A DNA stretch of 64,000 nucleotides from Providencia rettgeri (GCF_001874625.1 NZ_CP017671.1:1674001-1738000); one strand, 5' to 3'. Counted from the first letter of the stretch, positions 38,991-47,307 are shown. Notes: a model not told the origin generated them from the sequence alone. A program made the numbers and translations.

Positions 38991-39234
38991 AAATATTCCC
39001 TGCTTGGCAGACTACTAGACGGATGAAAATACTTTTGGTGAAACAATGTTATTTCCCTCTTCGTAACGTCACTTTTTCACTTTGCTATTATTTATTGTTT
39101 TGTAGGGTTCTAATGACGGAATCAGCCTATAATTTAGGTGTTATTTATCGGCTTCAAGTTAAAAAGGGTGTGGTAGGGTAAGCTTGCTAAATAAATTTGT
39201 GACAAAAATTCACACTATATAAGAAGAGAATAAA

Positions 39235-39546
39235 ATGACAGTTCAAGCGATTGAAGGAGTTGTATCACAATTAAATGTTGTGGCAACTCAGGCAACGAAC
39301 CCAACAAAACCTATAATAGAACCCGTCGGTTTTGCTGATCATCTGGTCGCCTCTGTGAATCAAATAAATAAAACACGTAATGATTCTGCTAAGCAAGTTG
39401 AAAACTTTACGTTGGGAAAACAAGATATTTCTTTGAATGATGTGATGGTTGATATGCAAAAAGCGAGTTTAAGCCTCCAAATGGGCATACAAGTCAGAAA
39501 TAAGCTGGTGGCTGCATACCAAGAAATTATGTCAATGCCAGTGTGA
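39235..39546 (+). CDS. fliE: Hook-basal body adaptor FliE
   Basis: FliE connects the MS ring to the rod. It has 103 residues (E. coli 104), with the typical C-terminus 'DVMVDMQKASLSLQMGIQVR' ending QEIMSMPV. It is transcribed alone, away from fliF. Its stop lies only 5 bases from the end of the truncated integrase gene, so the accessory region begins immediately after it. Confidence 0.96.
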   Translation: MTVQAIEGVVSQLNVVATQATNPTKPIIEPVGFADHLVASVNQINKTRNDSAKQVENFTLGKQDISLNDVMVDMQKASLSLQMGIQVRNKLVAAYQEIMSMPV

Positions 39547-39551
39547 TATGG

Positions 39552-40166
39552 TTATCTATTTGAATTAAAAAGAGTATTGTTAATTTCAATTCCATTTGGG
39601 GACGCATAGGGGACATTATTACTCAATCTTTGGTTTAATAAAGAAATTTGGTCTTGGTCGTTCTCAGGCATCCAAGCGCCATAAACATCATGAACCATCT
39701 TTGAGGATGAGTGTCCCATTTGTGTCGCTATAAACGAAGGGTTTGCGCCTGTGCTTAGCATCCAGCATGCGTATGTGTGCCTAGTTTGGTATGATTTTTT
39801 ATGTCTAACTCCTGATTTTCGAATTAATGATTTCCATATTTGTGAGAATCCACCGGGAGAATAATATTTACTAGTGCCGCCATTGACGCTTACAATTGAT
39901 GGTTGAAACACAAACGTGCATTTATCCTTCCTTATTTTTTTAAATTCTCTGGTATTTACATTTATATCTATCTGCTGCGTTAGCTTTGTATATGCAGATT
40001 GGTTTTTCAAGCAATTAAATGCAGCATCAACAAGATGAATGACCCTATCTGTCCCAGCGCTGGTTTTGGGATATGAAAACTTGGATGGTGCAAATATGTT
40101 GCGTCTAACCATTAGTGTTTTCTCGACCATGTCTATATCTTCCCAAGCTAATCCTATTGAGTTCAC
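39552..40166 (-). pseudogene. Phage tyrosine recombinase (integrase), N-terminally truncated
   Basis: The 204 residues correspond to the C-terminal half of a lambda-type integrase, normally 330-400 residues. Present are the second active-site cluster 'QTRHTYACWML', 'MGHSS' and the nucleophile Tyr in 'VHDVYGAWM'. Missing are the arm/core-binding domains and the first catalytic Arg, which normally lies just before 'GLAWEDIDMVEK', the point where this frame begins (GTG at 40166; stop TGA upstream at 40184-40186). It therefore cannot be an active recombinase. It abuts fliE and probably marks the former left end of a prophage. Confidence 0.85.
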
Positions 40167-40217
40167 GTTACCTGATTGGTATCAGCACGGCATAACTTAT
40201 CAGATGGGGGATGTGCA

Positions 40218-40394
40218 ATGACTGATAAATACAAAAATCTTCGCGTTGCAATAGCAGCGGCTAGAAGAAAATCAAGAGAATCACTTCATCGCGCCAAATT
40301 TAGTGTTATTCAGCTTCCACTAGGAAATCTGGCTGTTGTGAAAACTTTTGATGCGCAACAAAGAGGAAAGTCGATTGTTTACTCAGTAGGTTGA
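40218..40394 (+). CDS. Small basic phage-type protein
   Basis: From the ATG at 40218 (MTDKYKNLRVAIAAARRKSR) it encodes 58 residues, rich in Lys/Arg in its first half. The frame is open back to 40176, overlapping nothing. It lies 32 bases before the antiterminator gene in the same direction, as the small genes before Q do in lambdoid phages. Function unknown. Confidence 0.45.
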   Translation: MTDKYKNLRVAIAAARRKSRESLHRAKFSVIQLPLGNLAVVKTFDAQQRGKSIVYSVG

Positions 40395-40426
40395 GATAGG
40401 GATCACACAGTATTGCCGGAGGTAAG

Positions 40427-41143
40427 ATGAGACTCGAAGACTTACCTGAGTACTTTTCACCTAAGAGCCCAATGTTTAGTGACTCTCCAGCCGCTACAGC
40501 TTCAGATAACCTAACAATCACCGATGTAATGGCCTCGCTTGGTTTGGCGACCTCTAAAGCGAGAATGGGGATTGAATTGTTTTTGGCGAAATACGGTATC
40601 AACAAGCCAGATGAAGCGGTGGAAAGTCTCTATCAATATGCACTAACTCAGGCGCATAAATACAGTGCTATCCAAAAGCTTAATGAAGATGATAGGTCAT
40701 CAGTTCTGCAAATACTCGCAAATTATGCATTTCAGGACTATGCAAGAAGCGCAGCCAGTAAAAAGGCTTGCCCTGATTGTCACGGGGGATTTATTGAAGC
40801 CGAGGTGTTCGATACTAAATATTCCACTAAGGCAAAGGTATTTGTATCTTCAGGAGGGCTAGCGCCACTTCGGATAGCTAACACTGCAAGAGAGGTTCGA
40901 GATACAACTAAAATAATTTGCAAAACATGCTGCAAATGCTCGGGGCGTGGATATTCACGGTTATCGGCTGAAGATGTAAGGCGTGAAATCTGCGATAAGG
41001 TTTTTGATTTGCCCGAAACTTCATGGCGTAGAAACATTAAGCCATTATATGAAATGCTAATTCAGGAATGTTTCAAAGAACAGGAGAACGCAGAAAAGCA
41101 ACTATCAATCGTCACAAAAAGAGAAAGTATTTCCATAAATTAA
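40427..41143 (+). CDS. Lambdoid phage antitermination protein Q
   Basis: Q proteins load onto RNA polymerase at the late promoter and let it read through terminators. The 238-residue protein has the N-terminal 'PEYFSPKSPMFSDSPAATAS' typical of this Q family. Zinc-binding CxxC motifs are visible ('CPDCHGG', and 'CKTCCKCSGRGYSRL' near the C-terminus, a DnaJ-like zinc pattern). A possible late-transcript terminator follows at 41245. The late genes it would control are gone except for scraps. The frame is intact. Confidence 0.85.
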   Translation: MRLEDLPEYFSPKSPMFSDSPAATASDNLTITDVMASLGLATSKARMGIELFLAKYGINKPDEAVESLYQYALTQAHKYSAIQKLNEDDRSSVLQILANYAFQDYARSAASKKACPDCHGGFIEAEVFDTKYSTKAKVFVSSGGLAPLRIANTAREVRDTTKIICKTCCKCSGRGYSRLSAEDVRREICDKVFDLPETSWRRNIKPLYEMLIQECFKEQENAEKQLSIVTKRESISIN

Positions 41144-41244
41144 CACTTAACTAGAAATATTCATTGCATGAATGGCGATAGTGGACTATCATGCTTCCAA
41201 TGATGGGAATTTTGCATTTCATTATCCCAAGCGAAATAAAATAG

Positions 41245-41267
41245 AGCCTCACTTCGGTGGGGCTTTT
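41245..41267 (+). terminator. Terminator downstream of the Q gene (tR'-like)
   Basis: AGCCTCAC/GTGGGGCT stem, TTCG tetraloop and TTTTT. Its place about 100 bases after Q is where lambdoid phages keep the terminator that Q overrides, but the gap 41144-41387 shows no identified Q-utilisation site. Confidence 0.8.
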
Positions 41268-41387
41268 TGCTTTCAAAGTCTAACGATTGTATTTTGTTGA
41301 ATATAAGTAAAACGATTATGGAATTTTTGAGCGCTAAAGTATTTATTGGAATACTATCTAATACCGATAATTATTTAGAGTGACTAT

Positions 41388-41891
41388 ATGAAAGCGATAA
41401 TAATATTACCTTACTTATTTTTGCTTGGATGCTCCACACCTGCAATGGAGATAAAAAGTGAAACCCAAAAAATTAAAGGATCTTCCAGCAGAGTTAAACC
41501 CATAAATACCTACTCAGTGGGGCACGGCAAAACAAAGTTTGAGGTTGAATTAGAGCAACAACAAAACAGAGTCGCTGTAAGAAGTCAAAATGATGACTCA
41601 TATGCCTATTCGTTGGATTATCTTAGATATGAAAGAGATAAGCAAGAGAATGACAGGCGAAAGAGGGAAAAAGAGCAATCTGAAGCATCGCAACGAAAAA
41701 TCCAATCTTTAGATAGAGAATATAGCTCGCTTGAGGCTATGTATATTTATAGAGATCTATCTAGAGATGAAAAGCAAAATATCGAGAGTAGAATGAAGCA
41801 AATAGAGATCGACCGAAATAGGGAAAGACTTCAGAGTTTAGGCTCCATAGGTGGAGATAGCAAGTCTTGGGAATGGCGGTGGGAACGATGA
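41388..41891 (+). CDS. Predicted lipoprotein with a charged coiled coil
   Basis: The 167-residue protein has a lipoprotein signal 'IILPYLFLLGC' (Cys at 15) and then a very hydrophilic chain with a Lys/Glu/Arg-rich helix region (residues 85-150, 'RYERDKQENDRRKREKEQSE'). It is likely membrane-anchored through lipid, with the coiled coil in the periplasm. It lies right after the antiterminator and its terminator and has its own terminator at 41961, an isolated 'moron'-like unit. Family not recognised. Confidence 0.7.
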   Translation: MKAIIILPYLFLLGCSTPAMEIKSETQKIKGSSSRVKPINTYSVGHGKTKFEVELEQQQNRVAVRSQNDDSYAYSLDYLRYERDKQENDRRKREKEQSEASQRKIQSLDREYSSLEAMYIYRDLSRDEKQNIESRMKQIEIDRNRERLQSLGSIGGDSKSWEWRWER

Positions 41892-41960
41892 TATAAATCA
41901 TCATCTGATTTTTGTTATTAATTCCAACTCTCCGGAATTTCCGGATAGTTCACATTCAAG

Positions 41961-41985
41961 AGGTCGCCTAGTGCGGCCTTTTTTC
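41961..41985 (+). terminator. Terminator after the coiled-coil lipoprotein
   Basis: GGTCGC/GCGGCC stem with loop CTAGT and TTTTTTC. A closely similar hairpin (GGTCGC-TCAT-GCGGCC-TTTTTT) lies at 44691, after another lipoprotein gene. Confidence 0.82.
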
Positions 41986-42081
41986 GTATACGCCGCCACA
42001 GAATCAATTACCCTCGTTATCAATTAACACAAGAGCTGTGTGCGGCTATTTATTAACTCAACCTCAGGCACTCCGTAGGGG

Positions 42082-42327
42082 GTGAAGCTACAGCGCAATG
42101 AGAGTGATAAAGAATTCATTGATTCATTTAATGCTGTCGAATATATCAATGCATCCCGTGTCCACTTTGAGATGAATCGCGATGAAGCCGAGAAGCTCAC
42201 AATGTCAGAGTTTCTGATGATGCTTAAAGCTAAGTATTCAGAGGAAAAAGGCTTCACCAAAGAAGAATATGACACTGCTGTTGATGATTATTTCGAGCGT
42301 AAAAAAGCGTCGAATTGCACAAGCTAA
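42082..42327 (+). CDS. Probable phage tail-region protein, small
   Basis: An 81-residue acidic protein from a GTG at 42082, 'MKLQRNESDKEFIDSFNAVE' at the start. An in-frame stop lies 6 bases upstream, so the start is near the limit of the frame. It resembles small proteins encoded beside tail-tube genes in lambdoid prophages, but I cannot name a family with certainty. No ribosome binding site fits well, and it may be the remaining part of a longer gene. Confidence 0.4.
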   Translation: MKLQRNESDKEFIDSFNAVEYINASRVHFEMNRDEAEKLTMSEFLMMLKAKYSEEKGFTKEEYDTAVDDYFERKKASNCTS

Positions 42328-42344
42328 AGGAACAAGGGGTAACT

Positions 42345-42593
42345 ATGTATTTACATGTTTTACGCAAAAATCCTGTAGGTAAGCTTAACGTAGAGCAGGA
42401 GTTGATTAAAGTAAGTAGCGTTGAGTTCACTAGTGGTTTTTCTTCTAACGATAGATATTATAGTGATGTTGTTATCATTTGCAGGGTTGATAGCTCAAGG
42501 GAAAATAATCTAATGTTTATTGAATTAAAAGAAGGAGATGTATTTCAGGTGTTAAGTGAGTCTGGCGCTATTCTGAAAGAATATAAAAAATAA
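42345..42593 (+). CDS. Hypothetical protein
   Basis: From the ATG at 42345 it encodes 82 residues (MYLHVLRKNPVGKL...), predicted mainly beta, without signal or membrane segment. AAGGGG 5-10 bases before the ATG is a fair ribosome binding site. It follows the preceding gene by 17 bases and may be cotranscribed. Not recognised. Confidence 0.5.
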   Translation: MYLHVLRKNPVGKLNVEQELIKVSSVEFTSGFSSNDRYYSDVVIICRVDSSRENNLMFIELKEGDVFQVLSESGAILKEYKK

Positions 42594-42605
42594 CGCCATG
42601 AGACT

Positions 42606-42851
42606 CTACTTCTTAATCCCTAATTTTTCTTTAACGACTTCCATCTCTCGTTCAAGCTGGAATATGCGCTCAGCCGCATCAGAAATCGTTAAAACTTCAA
42701 CATGAGAATTACGCAGTATCCAATATTCGATAGCTGCGACCGTTTCTTGATTGGCTGACTGATTATTAAATTCAGCTAACTATTGAATTCTATCTTTTAA
42801 ATCAGTCGGTAATCTGAGGTTAACCTGCGGATGCTTATATTTTCTTTCCAT
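42606..42851 (-). pseudogene. Arc-type ribbon-helix-helix repressor with an internal stop
   Basis: The minus strand from an ATG at 42851 reads MERKYKHPQVNLRLPTDLKD, a typical Arc/Mnt ribbon-helix-helix start ('VNLRLP' is the DNA-contacting strand). TAG follows at codon 24 (42780-42782). Beyond it the same frame continues 57 codons with the expected helices ('NQSANQETVAAIEYWILR') and a heptad tail ('IFQLEREMEVVKEKLGI'). CAG to TAG is the simplest lesion. Phage P22-like Arc repressors are the probable source. Confidence 0.75.
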
Positions 42852-43160
42852 GCCACCTATCCTCAAAAACTCTCATTCTAGATAGGTGTTTTTTAGGTAT
42901 TAATGAGTATCAAGTAGGTATCGTTGTATATGTATACAGTATTTTTGTTTGCGTGGTGCTTTTGTCAGTGGCAAGGTATCTTTTTATTGCAGATAAAAAA
43001 GAGCATGGCAATCTCGCGGGGCGCGAATTATACGAGCGTCAATGTAAAATACAAGCAAAACTGTTGACTTAATGAAACTTAACTTTCATTATAACCAGAG
43101 GTAATACGCATCGTATACCTAGATGTAAATTATAACTCATTGGTTTATAACGAAGTTAAT
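42852..43160. promoter_or_regulatory. Intergenic region with TAGGTAT-like repeats
   Basis: The 309 bases between the Arc-like pseudogene and the Doc antitoxin carry GATAGGTG, TTAGGTATTAATG, and GTAGGTATCG within 50 bases upstream of the repressor start (42879-42925). Spaced repeats at a ribbon-helix-helix gene are likely operator half-sites. Nothing else is recognised. Confidence 0.35.
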
Positions 43161-43340
43161 ATGAGTCACGCACTGCAAAAGCCTAATCGCTTAAATATAC
43201 CTGCTCGTGACAAAAATAAAATCGCAGCGCCAAGAGCTGCCATGAGCGAGCAAGGAAGTCATGATAATCAAGTCAAGAATGCTTTTGACTTTGGTTTCAC
43301 TCGCTATGAAAAAACCATGGAAAAATTAGCTAAGGTATAG
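43161..43340 (+). CDS. Probable antitoxin partner of Doc
   Basis: From the ATG at 43161 (MSHALQKPNRLNIPARDKNK) it encodes 59 residues; the frame is open from 43140. It has the size and position of the antitoxin preceding Doc-type toxins, starting 'LNIPARDKNKIAAPRAAMSE' and ending 'YEKTMEKLAKV'. The following doc start at 43344 is 3 bases after its stop. It appears intact while the toxin is broken. Confidence 0.6.
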   Translation: MSHALQKPNRLNIPARDKNKIAAPRAAMSEQGSHDNQVKNAFDFGFTRYEKTMEKLAKV

Positions 43341-43343
43341 TGA

Positions 43344-43831
43344 GTGCTGAATATCACAGGGGAGTTTGTTGAAGGAATTAACTATCTGTCTATCGATGAT
43401 ATAATAAACATCAATAGAACATTGATAGAGCGACAAACGCCCAATGAGCCAATCGAAGTATTAAACTTTAACAACCTTAGCTCATCCCAATCAAGACCAA
43501 GCCAAGTAAAATACTATGAATAAACAGATGATATGTTTGTTCTTGCTGTAGTATTAATTGAAAGCCTGATACAAAACCATCCTTTTGCCAATGCGAACAA
43601 ACGAACCGCCATGATGGCAGGGTACGTTTTTTATTACTTAATGGTTATGAACTAACGGCTCCAGAGGATGAAGTGGTCGAAATGGCTCGCGGACTAGCAA
43701 CTAAAGAATATTCGCTTGATGAACTGGACAGTTGGCTGTGTAATTGGTCAAGAGATTTTGATTCAAGGCAACTTTGCAAAGAGCGAATAGGCATTGAATA
43801 CTGCTCGATATTCAGCATTAAATCAGATTAA
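43344..43831 (+). pseudogene. doc: Doc/Fic-family toxin, one nonsense codon and one frameshift
   Basis: Doc toxins phosphorylate EF-Tu through a Fic fold. The frame from GTG 43344 (MLNITGEFVEGINYLSIDD) meets TAA after 'QVKYYE' (about 43518) and resumes to the Fic active-site motif 'HPFANANKRTAMMAGYVF', with the catalytic His and the NKR triad. At a run of six T (43627-43632) the reading frame shifts by -1. One more T would give 'VFLLLNGYELTAPEDEVVEM' and the rest of the C-terminus to TAA at 43829. Two lesions make it a pseudogene even if the homopolymer one were an artefact. Confidence 0.85.
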
Positions 43832-43852
43832 CCCACCTCGGTGGGTTTTTTA
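43831..43852 (+). terminator. Terminator after doc
   Basis: ACCCACC/GGTGGGT stem with a 2-base loop followed by TTTTTATT. It ends the antitoxin-doc transcript. Confidence 0.85.
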
Positions 43853-43917
43853 TTGTCTTAAATGCAGCATTGCCATAACATGCCGATGAACTTAAGCTAA
43901 ACTTTTAAGGTAATGGA

Positions 43918-44664
43918 ATGAATAAATTACTAGCGTGCTTTTTGAGCGTATCGATTTTAAGCTCTACTGGGTGCGTAACTGCAGCTGTTTGGGATTCTAA
44001 CGCAGCAAAAGAGACTAAAACAAGGGCGAGTGTTGATTTAAAAGATAATATTGTATCAGCTTTTGAATATAAAGATATTAGCGTTAAAAATAAACTAACT
44101 AATAAAAAATTAAAAGATATTGAGCTTCCTACTTCAGGTTATGGTTTTTTAGGTGATAAATATGTTTATATACTCACGAATGGCTCTGCTGAATTAATGA
44201 AATTAAATGAGTTGGTTAAAGTAATTCCATTGTCAGCATTTAATAACCCTGAGGGAGTTATTAGAATAGAGATAAAGCCAGATGAGCGCAAAGAAGGACT
44301 AGTAAAATTTAATGACAGCTACTTTGTTTATATAGATAAAAAGTACAAGTTAAGTCCAGAACAAGAGAAAAACCTTAAGGATTTTGGTTTTAGTGAGAGG
44401 CGATTTGATAATGATAAGTCATGGGTTAAAACAATCCCGCTAAGTGGCTATTTATTTGATAGGGACGGGATCACTCTTCTATCAGCCCCCAATGCTAAGC
44501 TAAACCAATCATATAAGGTTGAGTTTTATACTTCAGAGGAATATACATCACTTAGTGCTGGGAAATTGGCTGGCAATGTTATGATTACACCATTTACTAT
44601 TGCTGCTGATATTATTGCGACGCCAATATTACTTATACTGTATGCAAATTACGTCAATAAGTAA
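43918..44664 (+). CDS. Predicted lipoprotein, 248 residues
   Basis: It begins with a lipoprotein signal peptide (lipobox 'LSSTGC', Cys 19). The mature part is Lys/Asp/Glu-rich and ends in a hydrophobic stretch ('TPFTIAADIIATPILLILYA') that could be a C-terminal membrane helix. AAGGTAATGG before the ATG is a good ribosome binding site. The gene is noticeably A/T-rich, suggesting transfer, and has its own terminator. Family not recognised. Confidence 0.65.
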   Translation: MNKLLACFLSVSILSSTGCVTAAVWDSNAAKETKTRASVDLKDNIVSAFEYKDISVKNKLTNKKLKDIELPTSGYGFLGDKYVYILTNGSAELMKLNELVKVIPLSAFNNPEGVIRIEIKPDERKEGLVKFNDSYFVYIDKKYKLSPEQEKNLKDFGFSERRFDNDKSWVKTIPLSGYLFDRDGITLLSAPNAKLNQSYKVEFYTSEEYTSLSAGKLAGNVMITPFTIAADIIATPILLILYANYVNK

Positions 44665-44690
44665 TGAACAAATAGCAAAAACATTGATTA

Positions 44691-44713
44691 GGTCGCTCAT
44701 GCGGCCTTTTTTG
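44691..44713 (+). terminator. Terminator after the 248-residue lipoprotein
   Basis: GGTCGC/GCGGCC stem, TCAT loop, then TTTTTTG. Nearly the same as the hairpin at 41961. Confidence 0.82.
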
Positions 44714-44780
44714 TTTGCTTCAATTTGCACTCCCGCTAAGCTAACACTCGGTAGGAATCTAGCCTGTCCTTGGGCTGATT

Positions 44781-45116
44781 TCATTGCATTACCCATCGGT
44801 CATTAACCCAACTGGCAGGGCTGTCTTCAATATTTACAATCCAATCGGCTGAAGATAGCGATAAAGTTAACTGCGAAAGTGCTTCAAGCCAATACTCGAT
44901 TGATTCCATTAATATAGCTTCGTCTTCTAAAGGCAGTTTCGTTGAGCCTTCTAAAATAAACCCCTGAGACAACTCTTCATAAAAGTTTAGAGTTTCAGCT
45001 TCATTTTTGTATGGAAAGGATTGATTTAACTTATTCACCAGATTGTTAAATGAGTCTTTTTCGGTGGTTGTTAATAGGGAGTTCCTAGTTGCTGAATAAT
45101 AGATTGATACGCCCAT
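44781..45116 (-). CDS. Hypothetical acidic protein
   Basis: A 111-residue protein (MGVSIYYSATRNSLLTTTEK) with acidic Leu/Glu-rich centre and several Trp near the C-terminus, no signal peptide. The composition is protein-like and there is no overlapping gene, but no family is recognised. Small acidic single-gene proteins in such regions are often immunity proteins or antitoxins; this is only a suggestion. Confidence 0.5.
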   Translation of the reverse strand: MGVSIYYSATRNSLLTTTEKDSFNNLVNKLNQSFPYKNEAETLNFYEELSQGFILEGSTKLPLEDEAILMESIEYWLEALSQLTLSLSSADWIVNIEDSPASWVNDRWVMQ

Positions 45117-45327
45117 GGCTAAGGCCTCACTGTAAGAGAGTTAGAAATAGCGAATAATAATAGGGTAGTTATAAGCAATAAAATAAGAGTTAGCTTAATT
45201 AAGTAAGATTGCTGTAGATAGCCCGTCCTTGGGCTTGCTATCCAGATCACACATTACGCCTCTTGATTGAGGTTTTTTCGCTTCCTTGATAATATCAATA
45301 AATCTTAAGTTAAATTTATGGTGGTGT

Positions 45328-45420
45328 ATGAGAAAGGGAATTCTTCTATCTTTTATTTTTGTGATTTTGCTTTCAGGTTGTAGCTACGTGACTGATAAGT
45401 ATTATTTGAATAGTGAATAG
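45328..45420 (+). CDS. Small 30-residue lipoprotein
   Basis: ATG at 45328 opens 30 codons: positively charged N-region (MRKG), hydrophobic core and lipobox 'ILLSGC' (Cys 18), then 12 residues to TAG. This is a complete lipoprotein precursor with a tiny mature part, comparable in size to lysis or entericidin-type lipoproteins, although not similar in sequence to a family I can name. Confidence 0.5.
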   Translation: MRKGILLSFIFVILLSGCSYVTDKYYLNSE

Positions 45421-45428
45421 CCACCAAT

Positions 45429-45551
45429 TCAGTAGACACTCACTAATTTTCCTTTATACCGTTTTTCATACTCGACAGGCGACTGTTGATTATTGGAACC
45501 GTGCCTGCGTTTAACGTTGTAGAACATTTCGATATACTCAAAAATATCAAT
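45429..45551 (-). mobile_element. IS3-family transposase fragment (C-terminal end)
   Basis: On the minus strand the frame reads 'IDIFEYIEMFYNVKRRHGSN' and continues 'SPVEYEKRYKGK' to a TGA at 45429-45431. This is the conserved C-terminal end of IS3-group OrfB transposases (after the DDE Glu). The rest of the element is gone; upstream an in-frame TAA interrupts it. Confidence 0.8.
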
Positions 45552-46326
45552 TTAGCTGGCATCATTTTCAGTTATCCACACTATATATATTATTAACCAT
45601 TCAAGCTCTCCTTTAGGTTGAAGAGTTGATTTTATTGTTATGGCTGGGCAATTAAAATATGGGGTTCATGGTGTACTTACGTTTTGGGTTACACGTAATT
45701 TGTATTTATCAATATTCATGCTTACCTCTGGATGTGAGAAACCATTACTTATCGATTGATAACAATTATTTATTCTGTTTAAATGATTGCATTCTGATTT
45801 GTATAGGTGTTATTTATGGAAGCTTCATTTGTTGCTATTCAATTTTTCGGGCAATTATTCCCTACACATCCTTTCACGTTAGCTGAAAGTGTTGGAAAAG
45901 CGGTTTCCATTATTATGTTTATACATTAGTGTTGGTGCGGTGGGTTACTTGTGCTTGATAGCGTTTTGATTTTTGGCTGTCATCACAACCATTCTAGTGA
46001 GCTTATCGAGGGCATTTTTACGGCTCCCAGCGTTAACAGCCTGAGTGATTTGTCGGTTTATATCTTTATTAATGCCTTTTAATTTTTCCTGAACGGGCCT
46101 CTTTCACGTGCTTGTCCGTTAGCCATGTGATTAGTCTTGCTCCATTTCCATAACCTTCATTAAAGTTTCCATTATCACTGACTTTCTTTTCTAAAAGATT
46201 TGCGTTCTATTATCCATCTACCAAAACCTCATGAAGAAATAGATAGGGCGTTTAGTGATATGCCACAAGTATGACAAGTGACCATAATAAATATATATTG
46301 TCAGGCTAATAAAGAATATAGAGAGA
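45552..46326. other. Decayed region without an intact gene
   Basis: Only short frames occur here. On the plus strand: 39 codons from 45640 (contains 'LTSGCEK') and 37 codons from 45815. On the minus strand, frames ending at 45945 read 'INKDINRQITQAVNAGSRKN', and a second frame above reads 'GNGARLITWLTDKHVKEARS'; both look like protein but are interrupted and shifted. This is best read as remains of lost accessory genes. Confidence 0.5.
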
Positions 46327-46332
46327 TTGATA

Positions 46333-46740
46333 ATGAATACTTTGGATAAATTAAAAACTAAATACCCAAATGCATCGGTATGGTCATTCGGTGATAGCCC
46401 CGAACTTGCTGATGAGTTAGTTGCTCTTGTAGTTAATGGGCGTAAAACAGCGTCATGTAGTTCATTGAAATCCTATTTATCTGAAGATTTAATTAAAATT
46501 GGTGGCATCAATATTATCCTTAATGGGGCTAAAGAGCCTAAGTGTGTGATACGGACAACAGCATTAAAACTAATTAAGTTTAATGAAGTTACTGAAGAGT
46601 TTGCGAGGAAAGAAGGTGAGGGTGATTTAAGCTTAGATTTTTGGAGAGCGGGTCATAAGGACTTTTTTACTCGAGAAGGCTGTTTTTCTGATGATATGGA
46701 GCTAGTTGCTGAAGAGTTTGAGCTAATTGAAGTCATTTAA
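46333..46740 (+). CDS. ASCH domain protein
   Basis: From the ATG at 46333 (MNTLDKLKTKYPNASVW) it has 135 residues. The pattern 'SVWSFGDSPELADELVALVV', 'GRKTASCS', 'FARKEGEGDLSLDFWRAGHK' is that of the ASCH-domain family (DUF984 group), an RNA-binding-like beta fold found beside translation and RNA-processing genes; a few members are nucleotide hydrolases. GAGAG 7 bases before the ATG supports this start over the TTG at 46327. Confidence 0.85.
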   Translation: MNTLDKLKTKYPNASVWSFGDSPELADELVALVVNGRKTASCSSLKSYLSEDLIKIGGINIILNGAKEPKCVIRTTALKLIKFNEVTEEFARKEGEGDLSLDFWRAGHKDFFTREGCFSDDMELVAEEFELIEVI

Positions 46741-46751
46741 AAAACTTACAA

Positions 46752-46772
46752 GGCCCGCTTACAGTGGGTTTT
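46752..46772 (+). terminator. Terminator after the ASCH gene
   Basis: CCCGCT/AGTGGG stem (one G-T pair), TAC loop, TTTTT. The remaining bases up to the cold-shock gene at 47088 hold only its long 5' untranslated region. Confidence 0.7.
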
Positions 46773-47087
46773 TATTGGATGGAATATAAAATAAACATAT
46801 TTATCCTATGCGCCGTAAACCCTGGTCATTAAACTTCTCTTATAAAGCTAGTTATTTAATGGTTAGTATAATAAAGTTTGCTATCTCTAAATATTTGTGG
46901 TCTAATTCGTTCACTGGTTTGGAAGTACAGGCCTATTTATGCTAGTCAGTTTTAAGATGTTCACCATTAAGCGCTATCTCAGATACCTCTTCATTGCGAA
47001 TTCCTTCTAATTAATTCCCATAAGTAAAAATACCAAACAAACCGCACATATGCCTTATGGCAAAATTAAAAAATTAAAGGAAATTCT

Positions 47088-47300
47088 ATGTCTAATACAA
47101 TGACTGGTTCAGTAAAATGGTTTAACGATGATAAAGGTTTTGGTTTTATTACTCCTGCTGATGGCAGTAAAGATGTGTTTGTTCACTTCTCTGCAATCCA
47201 GAGCGATAACTTCAAATCTTTAGCTGAAGGCCAACAAGTTTCATTTACCATTGAAAATGGTATGAAAGGTCCAGCTGCTGCAAATGTAGTTGCGCTTTAA
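47088..47300 (+). CDS. CspA-family cold-shock protein
   Basis: A 70-residue single OB-fold RNA chaperone. RNP1 'KGFGFI' and RNP2 'VFVHF' are intact, and the start '[16 protein letters not shown]' matches CspA/CspE. A strong AAAGGA ribosome binding site precedes the ATG. The long A/T-rich 5' region (about 160 bases) fits a cold-shock leader, but I cannot place a cold box exactly. A YmcF-like frame follows, as with cspG in E. coli. Confidence 0.95.
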   Translation: MSNTMTGSVKWFNDDKGFGFITPADGSKDVFVHFSAIQSDNFKSLAEGQQVSFTIENGMKGPAAANVVAL

Positions 47301-47307
47301 GGGCACA

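Noticed and set aside
39547-39600. Phage attachment site next to fliE
   Set aside because: An att core is expected beside the integrase remnant, but no matching direct repeat was found at the other end of the region.
42024-42275. Minus-strand ORF opposite the phage-type gene at 42082
   Set aside because: Ser/Leu-rich composition typical of an antisense shadow; the plus strand has better coding character.
44755-45245. Repeated GTCCTTGGGCT motif near 44765 and 45227 as a mobile-element end
   Set aside because: Only about 11 bases are shared, the surroundings differ and no inverted repeats or transposase lie between them.
45659-45886. 75-residue Cys/Tyr-rich ORF
   Set aside because: No ribosome binding site and an unusual composition; it overlaps two other short frames in a decayed region.
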